Shown here: piece after piece, positions 34,514 through 45,451 of the stretch
Layout: each line of letters starts with the position of its first letter
Position numbering within the stretch: position 1 is the first letter of the stretch
DNA from: Platerodrilus igneus
Taxonomy: Eukaryota; Arthropoda; Insecta; Coleoptera; Lycidae
Reading direction: 5' to 3'
DNA length: 64,000 bases
Assembly (NCBI GenBank): GCA_036346225.1
Contig: JARFIW010001469.1
Location: 12,308,001-12,372,000, forward strand
The notes under the pieces: generated by a model
Databases searched by the model: none
Told to the model about the DNA's origin: nothing
The model's input: only the letters and a program-made list of their open reading frames with translations
Translations under genes and position numbers: made by a program

Positions 34514-36212
34514 AATCTATTGGAACCTCACCTCTGTCATATATTACTTTTACTAGTTCATATAATCTGTCTAAAGTTTTCTGACTTGCATATTTTATTA
34601 ATTCTGTGGGAATATCGTCTATCTCTGGCGCTTTATCTAGTTTAAGATTCCGAACAGCTCTATCAAATTCCTCTCTTAATATTGGGGACCCTATTTCTAC
34701 ATCCTCTTCTTGGTCGTTCTCTAACTCATCCATATCGTCTCCCTTATATAAATCTTCTAAATATCTTTTCCATCTATCTGCTACCTCAACTTTACTTATT
34801 AGAAGCTCATTATTCTTGTCTCTAATACCATTATATTTTTTCCTATCTTCCCCAAAAAACTTTTTAACTGCCCTGTAAGCCCTGTCTGTCTTACCTACTC
34901 TCAAATCATCTTGTATTCCCTTACAATTCTTTTCCATCCATTTATTTCTAGCTTTTCTACACTCATGTACTATCTTATTTCTAACTGTATTATATTTTTG
35001 CTTACTTTCACTATCCACCTCTCTGAAAGGTTTAAGCTTTCTTCTATTCTCTATTAAATCTAATATCTCCTTTGTTACCCAGGGTTTTCTCGCTTCTATT
35101 TTTTTCTTACCTATAGTCTGTGTTGCTGTATCATGTACAGTCAGTTTTATTTCTTTCCATCTATTTTCTACGTTCCCTCCTACAGCTATCTCTTTGCTCT
35201 TATTATCTAATACTTGTTTATATTCCTCTTTTACCTCACTATCATTAAGCTTACCTACATCCCATCCCTCTCTTTTAACCTTTCTCAATTTTTTGAATTT
35301 TAGTTTACACTTCATTTTAACTAAGTTATGATCGCTATCTATGTCAACCCCTGGATAACTACGACAGTTTTTAACTTGGTTTCTAAATCTTTGAATAACT
35401 AAAATATAATCTATTTGGTATCTAGCCCTATCACCTGGCGCTTTCCAAGTATATCTTCTCCTAACATGTTGTTCGAATAGGGTGTTTACAGTTACTAATC
35501 TATGTTCTTGGCAAAACTCAACTAATCTTTCTCCTCTATCATTTCGTCTGCCATACCCAAATTTTCCTACCATTTTTCCCTCACTACCTTCTCCCACTGA
35601 CGCATTAAAATCGCCCATAACTATTAAATTCTCATCTCCTTTTACTCTTCTCACTATACTATTTATATCCTCGTATACCTTTTCTACTTCCTCATCCTCG
35701 TACTGAGTTGTTAGCATGTAAACCTGTACTAAAACAGTGTCTGCGGGTTTTGTACTCAATCTAACCATAATTATTCTATCACTAAATTGTAAGTACTCTT
35801 TAACTGTATGCCCTAATCTTTTACCTAACACTATTCCTACCCCTGCTTGTCCATTAGTTGAAGAAGTTGTAATTATTCTATAATTATCTTTCCAAAAGTC
35901 ATTACTATCTGGCCATCTCACCTCACTAATACCTAAAATGTCTAGCTTTCCCTTTCTCATTTCGACTAATAAACTCGGTAACTTATCTACTCTAAGTAAT
36001 GACCTTACATTCCAAGTCCCTATCACTAAATCGAACTGTTGTTTTATATTCTTACGATGACGAGCCCCAAGTACCTCCTCCCGGAGATCCGAATGAGGGA
36101 GTATTTTACCTCCGGACAAGAATTTTACTTGTGAGCTCTCCATCATATGTATTTCGTGTTTTAGGCCACGCACACCTGGGAAATATTGTGGTAGGCTCCC
36201 ATATCTTTCCAC
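34467..36212 (-). CDS. LINE endonuclease and start of RT
   Basis: 581 residues, open throughout. Residues about 60-300 are an exonuclease/endonuclease/phosphatase domain with GTWNVRSL, LGISEVRWP, VMGDFNASVGEG, YQIDYILV and DSDHNLVKMK, covering the Mg-binding and catalytic residues of target-nicking endonucleases. The remaining part is a basic linker followed by the first RT segment, NLKLDKAPEIDDIPTELIK, where a conserved Gly after Pro is Glu. It ends by frameshift at an A run near 34500. The enzyme would nick target DNA to prime reverse transcription. Confidence 0.9.
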   Translation of the reverse strand: MERYGSLPQYFPGVRGLKHEIHMMESSQVKFLSGGKILPHSDLREEVLGARHRKNIKQQFDLVIGTWNVRSLLRVDKLPSLLVEMRKGKLDILGISEVRWPDSNDFWKDNYRIITTSSTNGQAGVGIVLGKRLGHTVKEYLQFSDRIIMVRLSTKPADTVLVQVYMLTTQYEDEEVEKVYEDINSIVRRVKGDENLIVMGDFNASVGEGSEGKMVGKFGYGRRNDRGERLVEFCQEHRLVTVNTLFEQHVRRRYTWKAPGDRARYQIDYILVIQRFRNQVKNCRSYPGVDIDSDHNLVKMKCKLKFKKLRKVKREGWDVGKLNDSEVKEEYKQVLDNKSKEIAVGGNVENRWKEIKLTVHDTATQTIGKKKIEARKPWVTKEILDLIENRRKLKPFREVDSESKQKYNTVRNKIVHECRKARNKWMEKNCKGIQDDLRVGKTDRAYRAVKKFFGEDRKKYNGIRDKNNELLISKVEVADRWKRYLEDLYKGDDMDELENDQEEDVEIGSPILREEFDRAVRNLKLDKAPEIDDIPTELIKYASQKTLDRLYELVKVIYDRGEVPIDFEKKYYYPNPKKVRS

Positions 36213-36544
36213 AACGCAGTTTTTAAAGATTTTAGCAAAAAGCCGTATCCGTTGCGGCCAACCCCCAACAAGCTTGTAAATTATTGAGGATCACCCGAAA
36301 CCAACCGACCCTCCTCCGATATCTTTTAGCCAGCAAGGCTGCTGCCCCTTGCTGCGCCTTTTAATCGCCTTTTACGATAAGCAGGCTTACTATAGTAGTA
36401 TTCTTTATCCCCTACTATAGGGAGATGGGGTGTTGTAGTAGTTGTAATATAAGTACAGTACAGCTTCGATTAAATAGAGTTTTTTAAATTTAATAATGGT
36501 TTTGATGACAAAATTACATTTATTAGTAAATGTAGTCAAAATTT

Positions 36545-39500
36545 CAGACATTGGCACTCCGATTACATTAATTGGCACCATACCGACTAATGATTGGCAT
36601 ACATTGTATGTTGTTGTTAAATTAATTAAAAATTTCAAATTGGTCAGTACCAATAGATAACTAAACTGTAGTATTTTGTTTAGCTTATTGTTTACCTATT
36701 TATTATATTGTTTTTTGTTTTACAGGTTTTACATTTAAAAATATTATCAGTCAATGTATCAAAATAGCCATACTTTTGGATGCAATTGTAGTGATATGTG
36801 CGAATACAAGTTGCACATTTAAAGCCATAAGAAATAATATTTATATTTCTAGTGCAAGAAAAGCAAATTCCACGTTTAACCAGGTTTCCAATAATTGTAG
36901 AACTGTTAAACATTTGACTCTCTTCTTCTGCTTCCAAAAAAAGAACTCTCTTTGCAGATTCTACAGCGAAAGTTAACCGTATATTGGATATAATATTAAT
37001 GTTTTTATTGTCTTCTTTGCTCTTTATTATATTTGTATTATACTATTAGCATTTGAGATGTCTAGGAGTCTTCTTTCCTCAGGTATAGAAATATTGTTTC
37101 TCAATAAATCTGTGCAAAGTTCATTTTTGCTGACTTTTTAACGCTTTTTGTTTGTTTTGTACATTTTATTTAGCTCAGTTTATTTGCCTCCGTTTCTTCC
37201 TTCTTCTGTTGCCGCTTACGTTTCCTTTCTTCTTTTTACTTTTCCCCGCAAAGCTTTTTCTCTTTTTTTTCTACTTGTAGTTTTTTCCATTGCTTAGATG
37301 TTAATACAAATGGCATTCTTTTTGAACTTTTAGTGCCTTTTCGAACTGGACTTTCCGGCGATATTAAATAATCTCTTATTGAATTATTCCTTACTTTATT
37401 CGATGTTTCAGTTTCTTTCAGTAAATCGTCAGTTTCGTAGTTAATTGTGTTTGAAAAATCTTGATGGATAATATTATTTTCTGAAAGGAAATGACAATAA
37501 TAGTCACTTAATAAATAAACTAACTAATTTTGTTAATCTACCTATTACTTTATAAGTCACCAATGCTTCTTCATTTTGGGTTGACATTTTAGGTGAACCA
37601 TTCGGTACAATAATTGCGTTTGTTAAACCTCTAACTAAACTTCCATTTTCTAAAAATATATGAGTAGTATGTAGAAGGTAACCAAAGAGATGGATATTAC
37701 AAAAAATTACTTGACACTTCATTTAATGTTGGTTGCTTTTCGTTCTACTCTTTAGTTATTGGCAAGTTGACAAGCACCAATGGTAGTTCTTCAATACTAA
37801 AGATTTCGTCGGTAATGTTATTGATGTCAATAGAATGATCTATTTCTATAATAATAGAATCATTTGGAAGTTCAGTACTATCCGGATTATAAGACAGGGG
37901 TTGATGCATATTAAAATCATTGTGGGAACAAGCAGATCGATATTCCTTCCACAGTTCATGCAGGATCCGAAACGCATCAGATTCCTGTCCGGTAGTTTCA
38001 TCAGCTTCCATTAGCTGATGCATTACTTTATCTCCTACTATTTCACGAAATCTTACGTAGTATATTGAAGTAGTGGGATCGATTTTCTAGCAGGTAGTTT
38101 CAGATTTCTTTATTTTGCCCAAACATTTGGAATAATCTATGGCGTTAGAGTTCCAAAGACATAAACCAGCCTTTTAAAACCGTTAGATATAATTTCAGGT
38201 TTTATGTGGTTGTCAATGATTAGTTTTAAAATTGAGGTAAATTTGTCTTGAGTTAGTGCCTCCAAATTATGTTCCCTCCTCCAATCCAAGACGCACTTTT
38301 TCCAGTAGGATTTAAAGGGTTTAAACATTGACACATCAGCTTGCTGTAATACTCGCATGGAGTTGGCATACAGACAAATTAAAATTATGTTCAGTTCCGA
38401 GCAGAGCTCACTCGACTGATATGAGGTGTGCGTACTGTGGCCGCCTACAAACAATATCACTGAAAATTCAATGCCTTTATTTACTATGAATGAGTGGAAA
38501 ACGTTACCTATATACTCATAAAACAGTTCAGTTTTCATCCACTCCTTTTTACTAAAGCCGATACCCCATTCATCTGGGACTGATGAAGAAATAGATACTG
38601 GCAATTGCTTATGAGGATAAATAATTAATGGAGGTGTCACTTCACCTTTTGCGGATAATGTAAACAAAACAGTTATCGTAGATTTTGTAGGTGCATTTCA
38701 TATACATTTCTAGCTCCTTTAGGGGCTAATATGAGTTTGTTTCTAGGGCAAAGCATAAAACATGTTTCGTCTGCATTGAATACTCTGTCAGGACAACGAA
38801 GAATTTCAAAATAGTTTTCATCTCTTAAGTACGTTTCAATATTGTGAAACCAGTTTCGAATATCTACTTCGCTAACATTAGCACTGGCAATGGTCACAGC
38901 TTCAGGCACTCTTTCACGTAACACCGGATGTCGTTTTAGGAAGAATTTATATCACCCGGTACCTGGTATATTATCTTTAAAAGGGTTATCTCTTGAAGTT
39001 TTATCTAAAAAACATTTCACGCTCATTTGCAAATCCTTCTTTCGCCGAGGAAATCCTTTTTTAAAACTGTGAAAAACCCAATCGACTAAAATCTTTTCTT
39101 CATCCCCTGAAAGAATTGGTCTTGGCCCTAGTGTTGACTTCGTAAACTTGTCAGTTAAACGAAATTGCAATGTTGATCGTGATATTCCATATTTTCCGAA
39201 GTTGCTTTTTTCGACACACCATTTTCTTAAATATCTTCTAAAGCCTTTGAAAGCTTCTCCTCATCATATTTTTTAGCGCATTTAGAGCCCTCGATTACTT
39301 TGGGTATGATTTACCTTTAGAAATAGTTTAAATACAGCAATTTACGCTAGTGGTGACAATTATTGGCACTAGTGCCAACGACTATCTAATAATACAAATC
39401 ATTACAACTTACATCTAAAATGTGAGTTAGTTGATCATTTTATTCCAAAAACATTTTTGTGTAAATAATATAGTTATTGGCACCCTGTGACAATAATTGA

Positions 39501-39911
39501 AAATTGCCCATATTATTACGCAGTCATTGGCACAGGTGAAATTATATACAATAAATATAATAAACTGTCACAGTATTTCAAATTACCGTTTGTAAATGTA
39601 AAAATAACAGATACTTACCGATTATAGCCTACTACTTCAAGTAGGAGTAACGAATAAATCACAAAATTGAGCTGCAAAATCTTAGCAGTACCATAAAAAT
39701 CTTCCGATAATGAATCGAACACAGACATAGACGTATACGTGTAAATCTTTCAACCGTCATGATAGACCAAGTTTTATACAAATGACAGAACATACCAAAA
39801 ATAGATGGCACTACATATAACAAGTGAAACAAAATTTAATAACTTTTCTGATTTCTTATTTATTTAACTTTTACGGACGCATGCCAATCAGTGTCGGAGT
39901 GCCAACGACTG
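36545..39911 (-). mobile_element. pogo/jerky-type (Tc1-mariner superfamily) element
   Basis: Ends are inverted: CAGACATTGGCACTCCGA at 36545 and, on the minus strand, CAGTCGTTGGCACTCCGA at 39911. A TA follows the right end, but the left end lacks a clear TA. Further ATTGGCAC words near 36573, 39367, 39475 and 39527 are probably subterminal binding repeats. The element carries one transposase gene on the minus strand. Confidence 0.75.
36692..39310 (-). pseudogene. pogo-like transposase with C-terminal zinc finger
   Basis: Minus strand, in order: an N-terminal HTH region (KCAKKYDEEKLSKAL near 39280); a CENP-B-like DNA-binding part (39170-38952); the DDE_1 catalytic domain with FNADETCFM (38924-38673) and LFVGGHSTHTSYQSSELC plus QADVSMFKPFKSYWKK (38667-38137); an acidic linker (38023-37745); a basic Lys/Arg-rich part (37490-37190); and a Cys/His-rich finger (CFSC, CATC, HYNC, CKTC at 36937-36692). 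The second catalytic Asp (DGHSTH in relatives) is Gly. Several frameshifts separate the pieces, so the copy is dead. Confidence 0.8.
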
Positions 39912-39916
39912 TACTG

Positions 39917-41706
39917 CTTACGTTACAATGTAGCTAAAGCATTTAAGCTATCTTCTCCTATTGTCGATCTAAAGTAGTTATCAATTAACCGTAGCGGACT
40001 GAAACTTCACGCGGCAGAAGCAATGCTAACAGGTAATGTTAAAAACAATTTATACAATGGGGCAATATTGGGGTGGCGGTCTATCATATTATTTGAATAT
40101 ATAAATGACAAAATATCTGTAATTTTTGGTTGGCCGTTGCTGTTATCTTCGTTATTAGTATTAGAGAATACCTCAAGATATAGTATTGTAACGTTTATAT
40201 ATTGATCGGCGGTACTCCGTGGATTGACCAAGTCAATTTTATAAAATAAAATTAAGCCTTTAAAGATTTTATTGTGGTTATATTCATCTGTAAAATTATT
40301 GGGTTCTAAAGGTGAAAATATTGCAGCTTTCTCAATATAATCCCTAAATCGTACCAGAGTTGAACCGGGTCACGATTTTTTGATGTGGTGACCCGAAAAC
40401 AGACTGATCCGGGACCCGGGGACCCGGGACGCGAACTGACCCGGTGACCCAAACTGACCCGAACTGACCCGAACTGACCCAAAGATACCCGAAGTGACCC
40501 TGTGACCCGGGACCCAAACTGACCCGGTGACCCAAACTGTTTTCTCGAATTCACAACTTTTTTCTAATTTAACTCTTACTGGTTCCGAGATCGCAATGGT
40601 GCCGGTCACAAAAAACGATCTGTAGATGCGTTTTGCTTCGTAATGTTTGAATAAATTTGAGGTGTTCTTGTTGATTAGGTATTAATATTCTAACTCATAA
40701 TAATATAAAAATATTGTAATTCAACTAAAAATTATTACGTATATGAATGAGTTAAAGGAAAAATTTAGCATTAGCAAGTTATAAGTGATGATTAAATAAA
40801 TGTTACCGCCCTAAGTGCTAAACTGTTAACCGTTAAACGATTTTAAAATAATTCTTATCTCTCTTGTCGTATGTATTATGACTTATTCACGTCAATGTCA
40901 GGAGCATAAATCAGGTCACCGGGTCACCGGGTCAATACAGGGCCACTGGATCAATACCGGGTTACGGGCTCAATACCGGGTCACATGTCTGACTTGGTGA
41001 CCCGCAAAGAAAGTGACCCGAGGTGACCCGGTGTTTCGGTGACCCGGTCTAACACTGAACCATACATTAAATGTTACAATAATTTTGTCTACTATCATAA
41101 AATAATTGCTAATTTTAAAATTTTGTCTGCTGCAGCATCATATTGCTCATCATGAAAATGTTTTCGTTTACAAACTAGAGTTTTTTCGTATGATTCGTCA
41201 ATTTCGCATGATCGGGTTAATGTTTTTGCTCCTGTTTCATAATTAAAAAAGTTAACGTCATTTCTCAGTTTCCTAATATTGTTCATAGTAACGTTAATAT
41301 ATGATTGATTATATGATGAAGCAATGCTCAAATTGATACTTGCTTTTTGAAGATATACTGACAAACCATTTAATTACTTCAATAGATTCTCTCAAATTAT
41401 TAACATTAAAATAGATTCAAACATATAAATTTGAGTCAAAGGTTCATTACATTCCGATACAATATTTGCTATAGTATGGACTTGGCCTTCTAAAATTTGT
41501 CCATAGTGGTTATTATATCAGCTTTAAGATTTTTCTTCAATACACATACAGTGTTATTGTCACTGTGCCATCTAGTGTCACTTAGTCTTTTTAAAGTAGT
41601 TCTTATTTGTTCATCCTATATATTTAAAACACTTAGCCGTTTCTTGTAATGCTTAGTTTGAGGAATGTACTAAATAGATTTTCTGCATTCAAGTACAAAA
41701 TTATAG
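39917..41706 (-). pseudogene. Older ZMYM1-like hAT transposase remnant
   Basis: The minus strand encodes pieces of a second hAT transposase, unlike the one at 31-33 kb in detail. TLKRLSDTRWHSDNN lies near 41560-41600, a Lys-rich linker at 41364-41095, and the C-terminal dimerisation region PLYKLFLTLPVSIASA (about 40060-40010) followed after a stop by SFSPLRLI and LNALATL, ending at 39917. Frames open across the removal of the 703-bp element at 40355-41057. Multiple stops show it is the oldest layer here. Upstream parts are cut off by the foldback element at 41716. Confidence 0.7.
40355..41057. mobile_element. Non-autonomous hAT element with GACCCGGT arrays
   Basis: 703 bp with imperfect terminal repeats CAGAGTTGAACCGGGTCAC (left) and, on the other strand, CAGTGTTAGACCGGGTCACC. 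The flanks AATCGTAC and AACCATAC match at 6 of 8 positions, a decayed 8-bp duplication. Arrays of GACCC/GGGTCA words fill 40362-40535 and 40912-41050 and open several spurious reading frames. It interrupts the hAT remnant. Confidence 0.75.
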
Positions 41707-42435
41707 CTTAATATAACCTCTGTGAAGTTGGCACGACATTTTTTAAATTTTAAAAAAGCAATGATAGTTCTAGTAGCACTTTTCATAGTTTTAGAGTTCC
41801 TGATAGAAAATTAAAAGAGTTCCGCATTTTTAATACAAAAAAATAGCAAATGATAAATTGTCGTGCTAACTTCGCGAATCTAGCACGACACTTCCTCCTG
41901 TAATCTATAAGAAACCAATAAATATCACAACATTTAGCAAGAGTTCACGTTAGTTCTAATCGACTTCCATCTCTCTATGTAATTAAAATAAAAAATTGCA
42001 ACAATTAGGTTATTTGCTTAAACGACGTATATTGCACCCAGCACGACACTCGACGAAAAAGTGTCGTGCTGATTCTTTCTAGCGCATTTTTCGATATATA
42101 ATGACAGTTCTACATGAGTTGCAACAACTACGATCACTTTTAGCCAGAGTTCCAGTGGCTAACCATTTTTAAATAATTTTTTAATTTTCGGTCTAGCACG
42201 ACACTCGGAAAAAAAGTGTTGTCCTGTTCATTTCTAGCAAATTTTTCGATATATATATCGACAGTTCTGCATGAGTTCTAAAAACTACTACCACTTTTAG
42301 CCTGAGTTTCAGTGTCTAACCATTTTTAAATAATTTATTAATTTTTGGTCTAGCACGATACTAAGAAAAAGTGCCGTGCTAATCATTTCTAGCAAAATTT
42401 TTGATATATATCGACAATTCTACATCAGTTCTAAC

Positions 42436-44117
42436 TAGTGATGGATTCGAACCGAACCGAACCGAACCTTGCCCTAGGTTCGGTTCGGTTCGAAAACTTT
42501 TTAGTCCGGTTCGGTTCGAGGTTCGGTTCGAAAAAATATATTCCGGTTCGGTTCGGTTCGGTTCGAAAAAAACGAACCAAACCTCGAACCGAACCGAACC
42601 GGTTCGACATTTTGATATTTTAAACAACTAGTACGTTCAACTACAACAATTTAAACGTTTAATGTAGTTTATATATTTAGTAGCTGCTAGTTTCAAATAA
42701 ACCCAACATTAATATGTTTTAGATTTTAGTAGCATAAATCATATTAATACTATTTGTCCAGGTTTGATTTTTCAATACGTATTCTCTTTAACAAAGCGTA
42801 ATTACAATTAGGTTAATAGTGAAAACCACCTCTAAAATTTAGCATGTGTTTATAATTGATAAATTTTACTAATGTCATTTTACCGTGAAAGAACGATATC
42901 ACACGATCTTTGCGATTACTTTTATTTTAGTTTTAGTTAGTATAAAAAAAGTATCAAGACAATAAATAAGGTGTTGCTGATTTCTTATACAGTACAAACA
43001 AAAAGCTGTTTGTCAGTTTATCTTTATTATTATTTCTTTTAAAAGACAATATCAGATAGTTCTCGGAAAGAATCGCAAATCTAGCTCAAACAGTGTTTAC
43101 GTTTTTCATAATAAAATATAACAGTATTTATGGCACGGGCATTATGTTTGCTTATTATTTGCATTATAGTGTGTTATTTTATGTCGGTATTGATTGAAAA
43201 GTTTATGCCCCTATGAGTCATAAACTTCAACCCTTGGTCGTGAGAGAAAGTTTGGGGTCATTCTTTTGGAGTATCGGCTACTTCTAAGGACGTTGGTAAT
43301 GGCCACAATAAATAAACCGTAAATATTATCGTACCATGCGTTTTGTAGCACCATTTGTTGAGCGATTATGTACAAAAGAAAAGGAGATTAGTTTTTGCTA
43401 CAAGGTCACATTTTTTAATATTAATAGAGAGCTGGTTTTCATATAAAAGTAAAAAATAATTCAAAATGATGGATTAGTAATACATACTTAATTAAAAATT
43501 AAATTGTTTCGTTTATTCTCAAAACTTTTGTAGTCTCTAGACCGTGACCTCGGCTTGTGTATGTTTAAGATGGTTTTCAATACGACTTCTGTTCATTCAA
43601 TAAAATAAACTTGTTTTTAAAACCAAATTTTCAAAATCATTTCGTGTTTCTCCAATATCTAACACTAGTTATAAACAAACAACAATTTGAAATAAGGAGC
43701 ATTAAACAAATCGAACTAATCTAGAATTTTTTGTCCTACAAACGTGGCTCGATGACAAAATTTATTAGATATGTATCACTAATACCTATTAGATTATTTA
43801 CCTATTGCCTTAAAACTCAAAGACCATGTACATTAGAAAATCGTTCTAATTCTTATATGCTTGCTACTAGAGATTTTTAAAATGTGCGTTTGGGAGAAAT
43901 TAAGATTGACATGTTTTTAGTGAAAATTAAATTTATAAACTAAATTTTATTTAAAAAATCGAACCGGACCGAACCTTGAGCTAGGTTCGGTTCAAAAAAT
44001 TTGCCGGTTCGGTTCGAGGTTCGGTTCGAAAATAAAATGTTCGGTTCGGTTCGGTTCGAAAAATCGAACCGAACCTCGAACCGAACCTCGAACCTGTTCG
44101 GTTCGTGTTCATCCCTA
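42436..44117. mobile_element. Non-autonomous hAT element with GGTTCGGTTC arrays
   Basis: 1682 bp, ends TAGTGATGGATTCGAACCG and inverted TAGGGATGAACACGAACCG, with an exact 8-bp duplication GTTCTAAC (42428-42435 and 44118-44125). Arrays of GGTTC/GAACC words fill both subterminal regions (42446-42605 and 43958-44107). The AT-rich middle has no coding sequence that I recognise. Confidence 0.9.
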
Positions 44118-44617
44118 GTTCTAACAGCTACGACCATTTTTAGCCCGAGTTCCAGTGGTTAACCATTTTTAAATAATCCTTTAAATTTTGGTCTACCACG
44201 ACACTCGGAAAAAGTGCCGTGCTGATCATTTCTAGCGAATTTATCGATATATATTGTCAGTTCTACATGAGTTCTAACAACTACGATCACTTTTAACCTG
44301 AGTTCCAGTGTCTAACCATTTTTAAATAAGTTTTTAATTTTGGTCTAGCACGACACTCGGAAAAAAGTGCCGTGCTGATCATTTCTAGTGAATTTTTCGA
44401 TATATATCGACAGTTTTACATGATTTCTAACTACGGCCACTTTTAGCCTGAGTTTCAGTGGCTAACCATTTTTAAATAATTTATTAATTTTCGGCATTAG
44501 GAACGCGTACAAAATTCAACTTTCGGATAACCTGCGTTCCTCCGCAAGAAAAGTCTTATAACAGGCAAGAAAAGACCTTCTGATTATTAAAGAATTACGA
44601 CAGAAAGTTTTTATTTA

Positions 44618-44740
44618 AAAGCGGACAAAGGTAATTGGTTGGTCATTTTAGACAAACAGGACTATGTTGATATAGTAGAAACTTTGATATCTAAGGGTCC
44701 TTATAGACCAATAGTCACAAAGAGAAAAAATGAAATACTT
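44618..44740 (+). pseudogene. Penelope-like RT fragment
   Basis: An open stretch reads KADKGNWLVILDKQDYVD followed by TLISKGPYRPIV. The KADKGN...V.D..DY signature is the conserved segment at the start of the reverse transcriptase of Penelope-like elements. It sits in the single-copy centre of the foldback element, ends at the right arm, and has no RT core motifs beyond. Upstream, an in-frame TAA lies 15 or so codons before it. Confidence 0.7.
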
Positions 44741-45451
44741 TTTTTCGAGTGTCGTGCTAGACTAAAAATTAAAAAATTATTTAAAAATGGTTAGACACTG
44801 GAACTCAGGCTAAAAGTGATCGTAGTTGTTAGAACTCATGTAGAACTGTCGATATATATCGAAAAATTCGCTAGATATGAACAGGACGACACTTTTTTCC
44901 AAGTGTCGTGCTAGACCGAAAATTAAAAAATTATTTAAAAATGGTTAGCCTCTGGTACTCTGGTTAAAAGTGATCGTAGTTGTTGGAACTCATGTAGAAC
45001 TGTCGATATATATCGAAAAATGCGCTAGAAAGAATCAGCACGACACTTTTTCGTCGAGTGTCATGCTGGGTACAATATACGTCGTTTATGCAAATAACCT
45101 AATTGCTGCAATTTTTTTATTTTAATTACATATAGTGATGGAACTCGATTAGAACTAACGGGAACTCCTGCTAAAAGTTGTGATATTTATTGGTTTCTTA
45201 TAGATTACAGGAGGAAGTGTCGTGCTAGATTCGCGAAGTTAGCACGACAATTTTCATTTGCTATTTCTTTGTATTAAAAACGCGGAACTCCTTTTATTTT
45301 CTATCAGGAACTCTAGAACTATGAAAAGTGCTACTACAACTAACATTGTTTTTTTAAAATTTAAAGAATGTCGTGCCAACTTCACAGGGGTCTTAATATA
45401 TGTAGATGTGCGCGCAGTATGTATTTTTCTTCACAAAAAGCGTAATATTAA

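Larger units (their letters stand above)
29415..36420 (-). mobile_element. Non-LTR retrotransposon (craniofacial/RTE-like LINE)
   Basis: The minus strand carries, from right to left, a GC-richer 5' leader (36213-36418), an endonuclease, a reverse transcriptase, and the C-terminal RT tail, ending in a T-rich (A-tail complement) end near 29415. The proteins are of the type often annotated as craniofacial development protein 2-like plus RT, a non-LTR class. The copy is near full-length but interrupted by the hAT element 30059-33809; removing this and one GCTGTAAC copy restores the RT frame across the site. Confidence 0.85.
41716..45391. mobile_element. Foldback element (FB/Mutator-like)
   Basis: Ends ACCTCTGTGAAGTTGGCACG and, inverted, ACCCCTGTGAAGTTGGCACG, flanked by an exact 9-bp duplication CTTAATATA (41707-41715 and 45392-45400). 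Each arm has about 330 bp of unique terminal repeat followed by tandem monomers of about 155 bp, each with paired TAGCACGACACT...AGTG(C/T)CGTGCT motifs. Starts in the left arm are near 42041, 42196, 42353, 44196 and 44348; the right arm (44745-45060) has two or three inverted monomers. Long, internally repetitive terminal repeats and 9-bp duplications are the hallmarks of Drosophila FB, related to Mutator-like transposons. The left arm contains the 1.68-kb hAT insertion. Confidence 0.9.

Noticed and set aside
40306..40609. Overlapping open frames in several registers
   Set aside because: They come from the GACCC/GGGTCA word array in the hAT MITE; all frames read as short repeats with no domain.
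42379..42631. Open frames on both strands, rich in Asn-Arg-Thr-Glu-Pro
   Set aside because: By-product of GGTTC/GAACC arrays; the same happens at 43940-44137.
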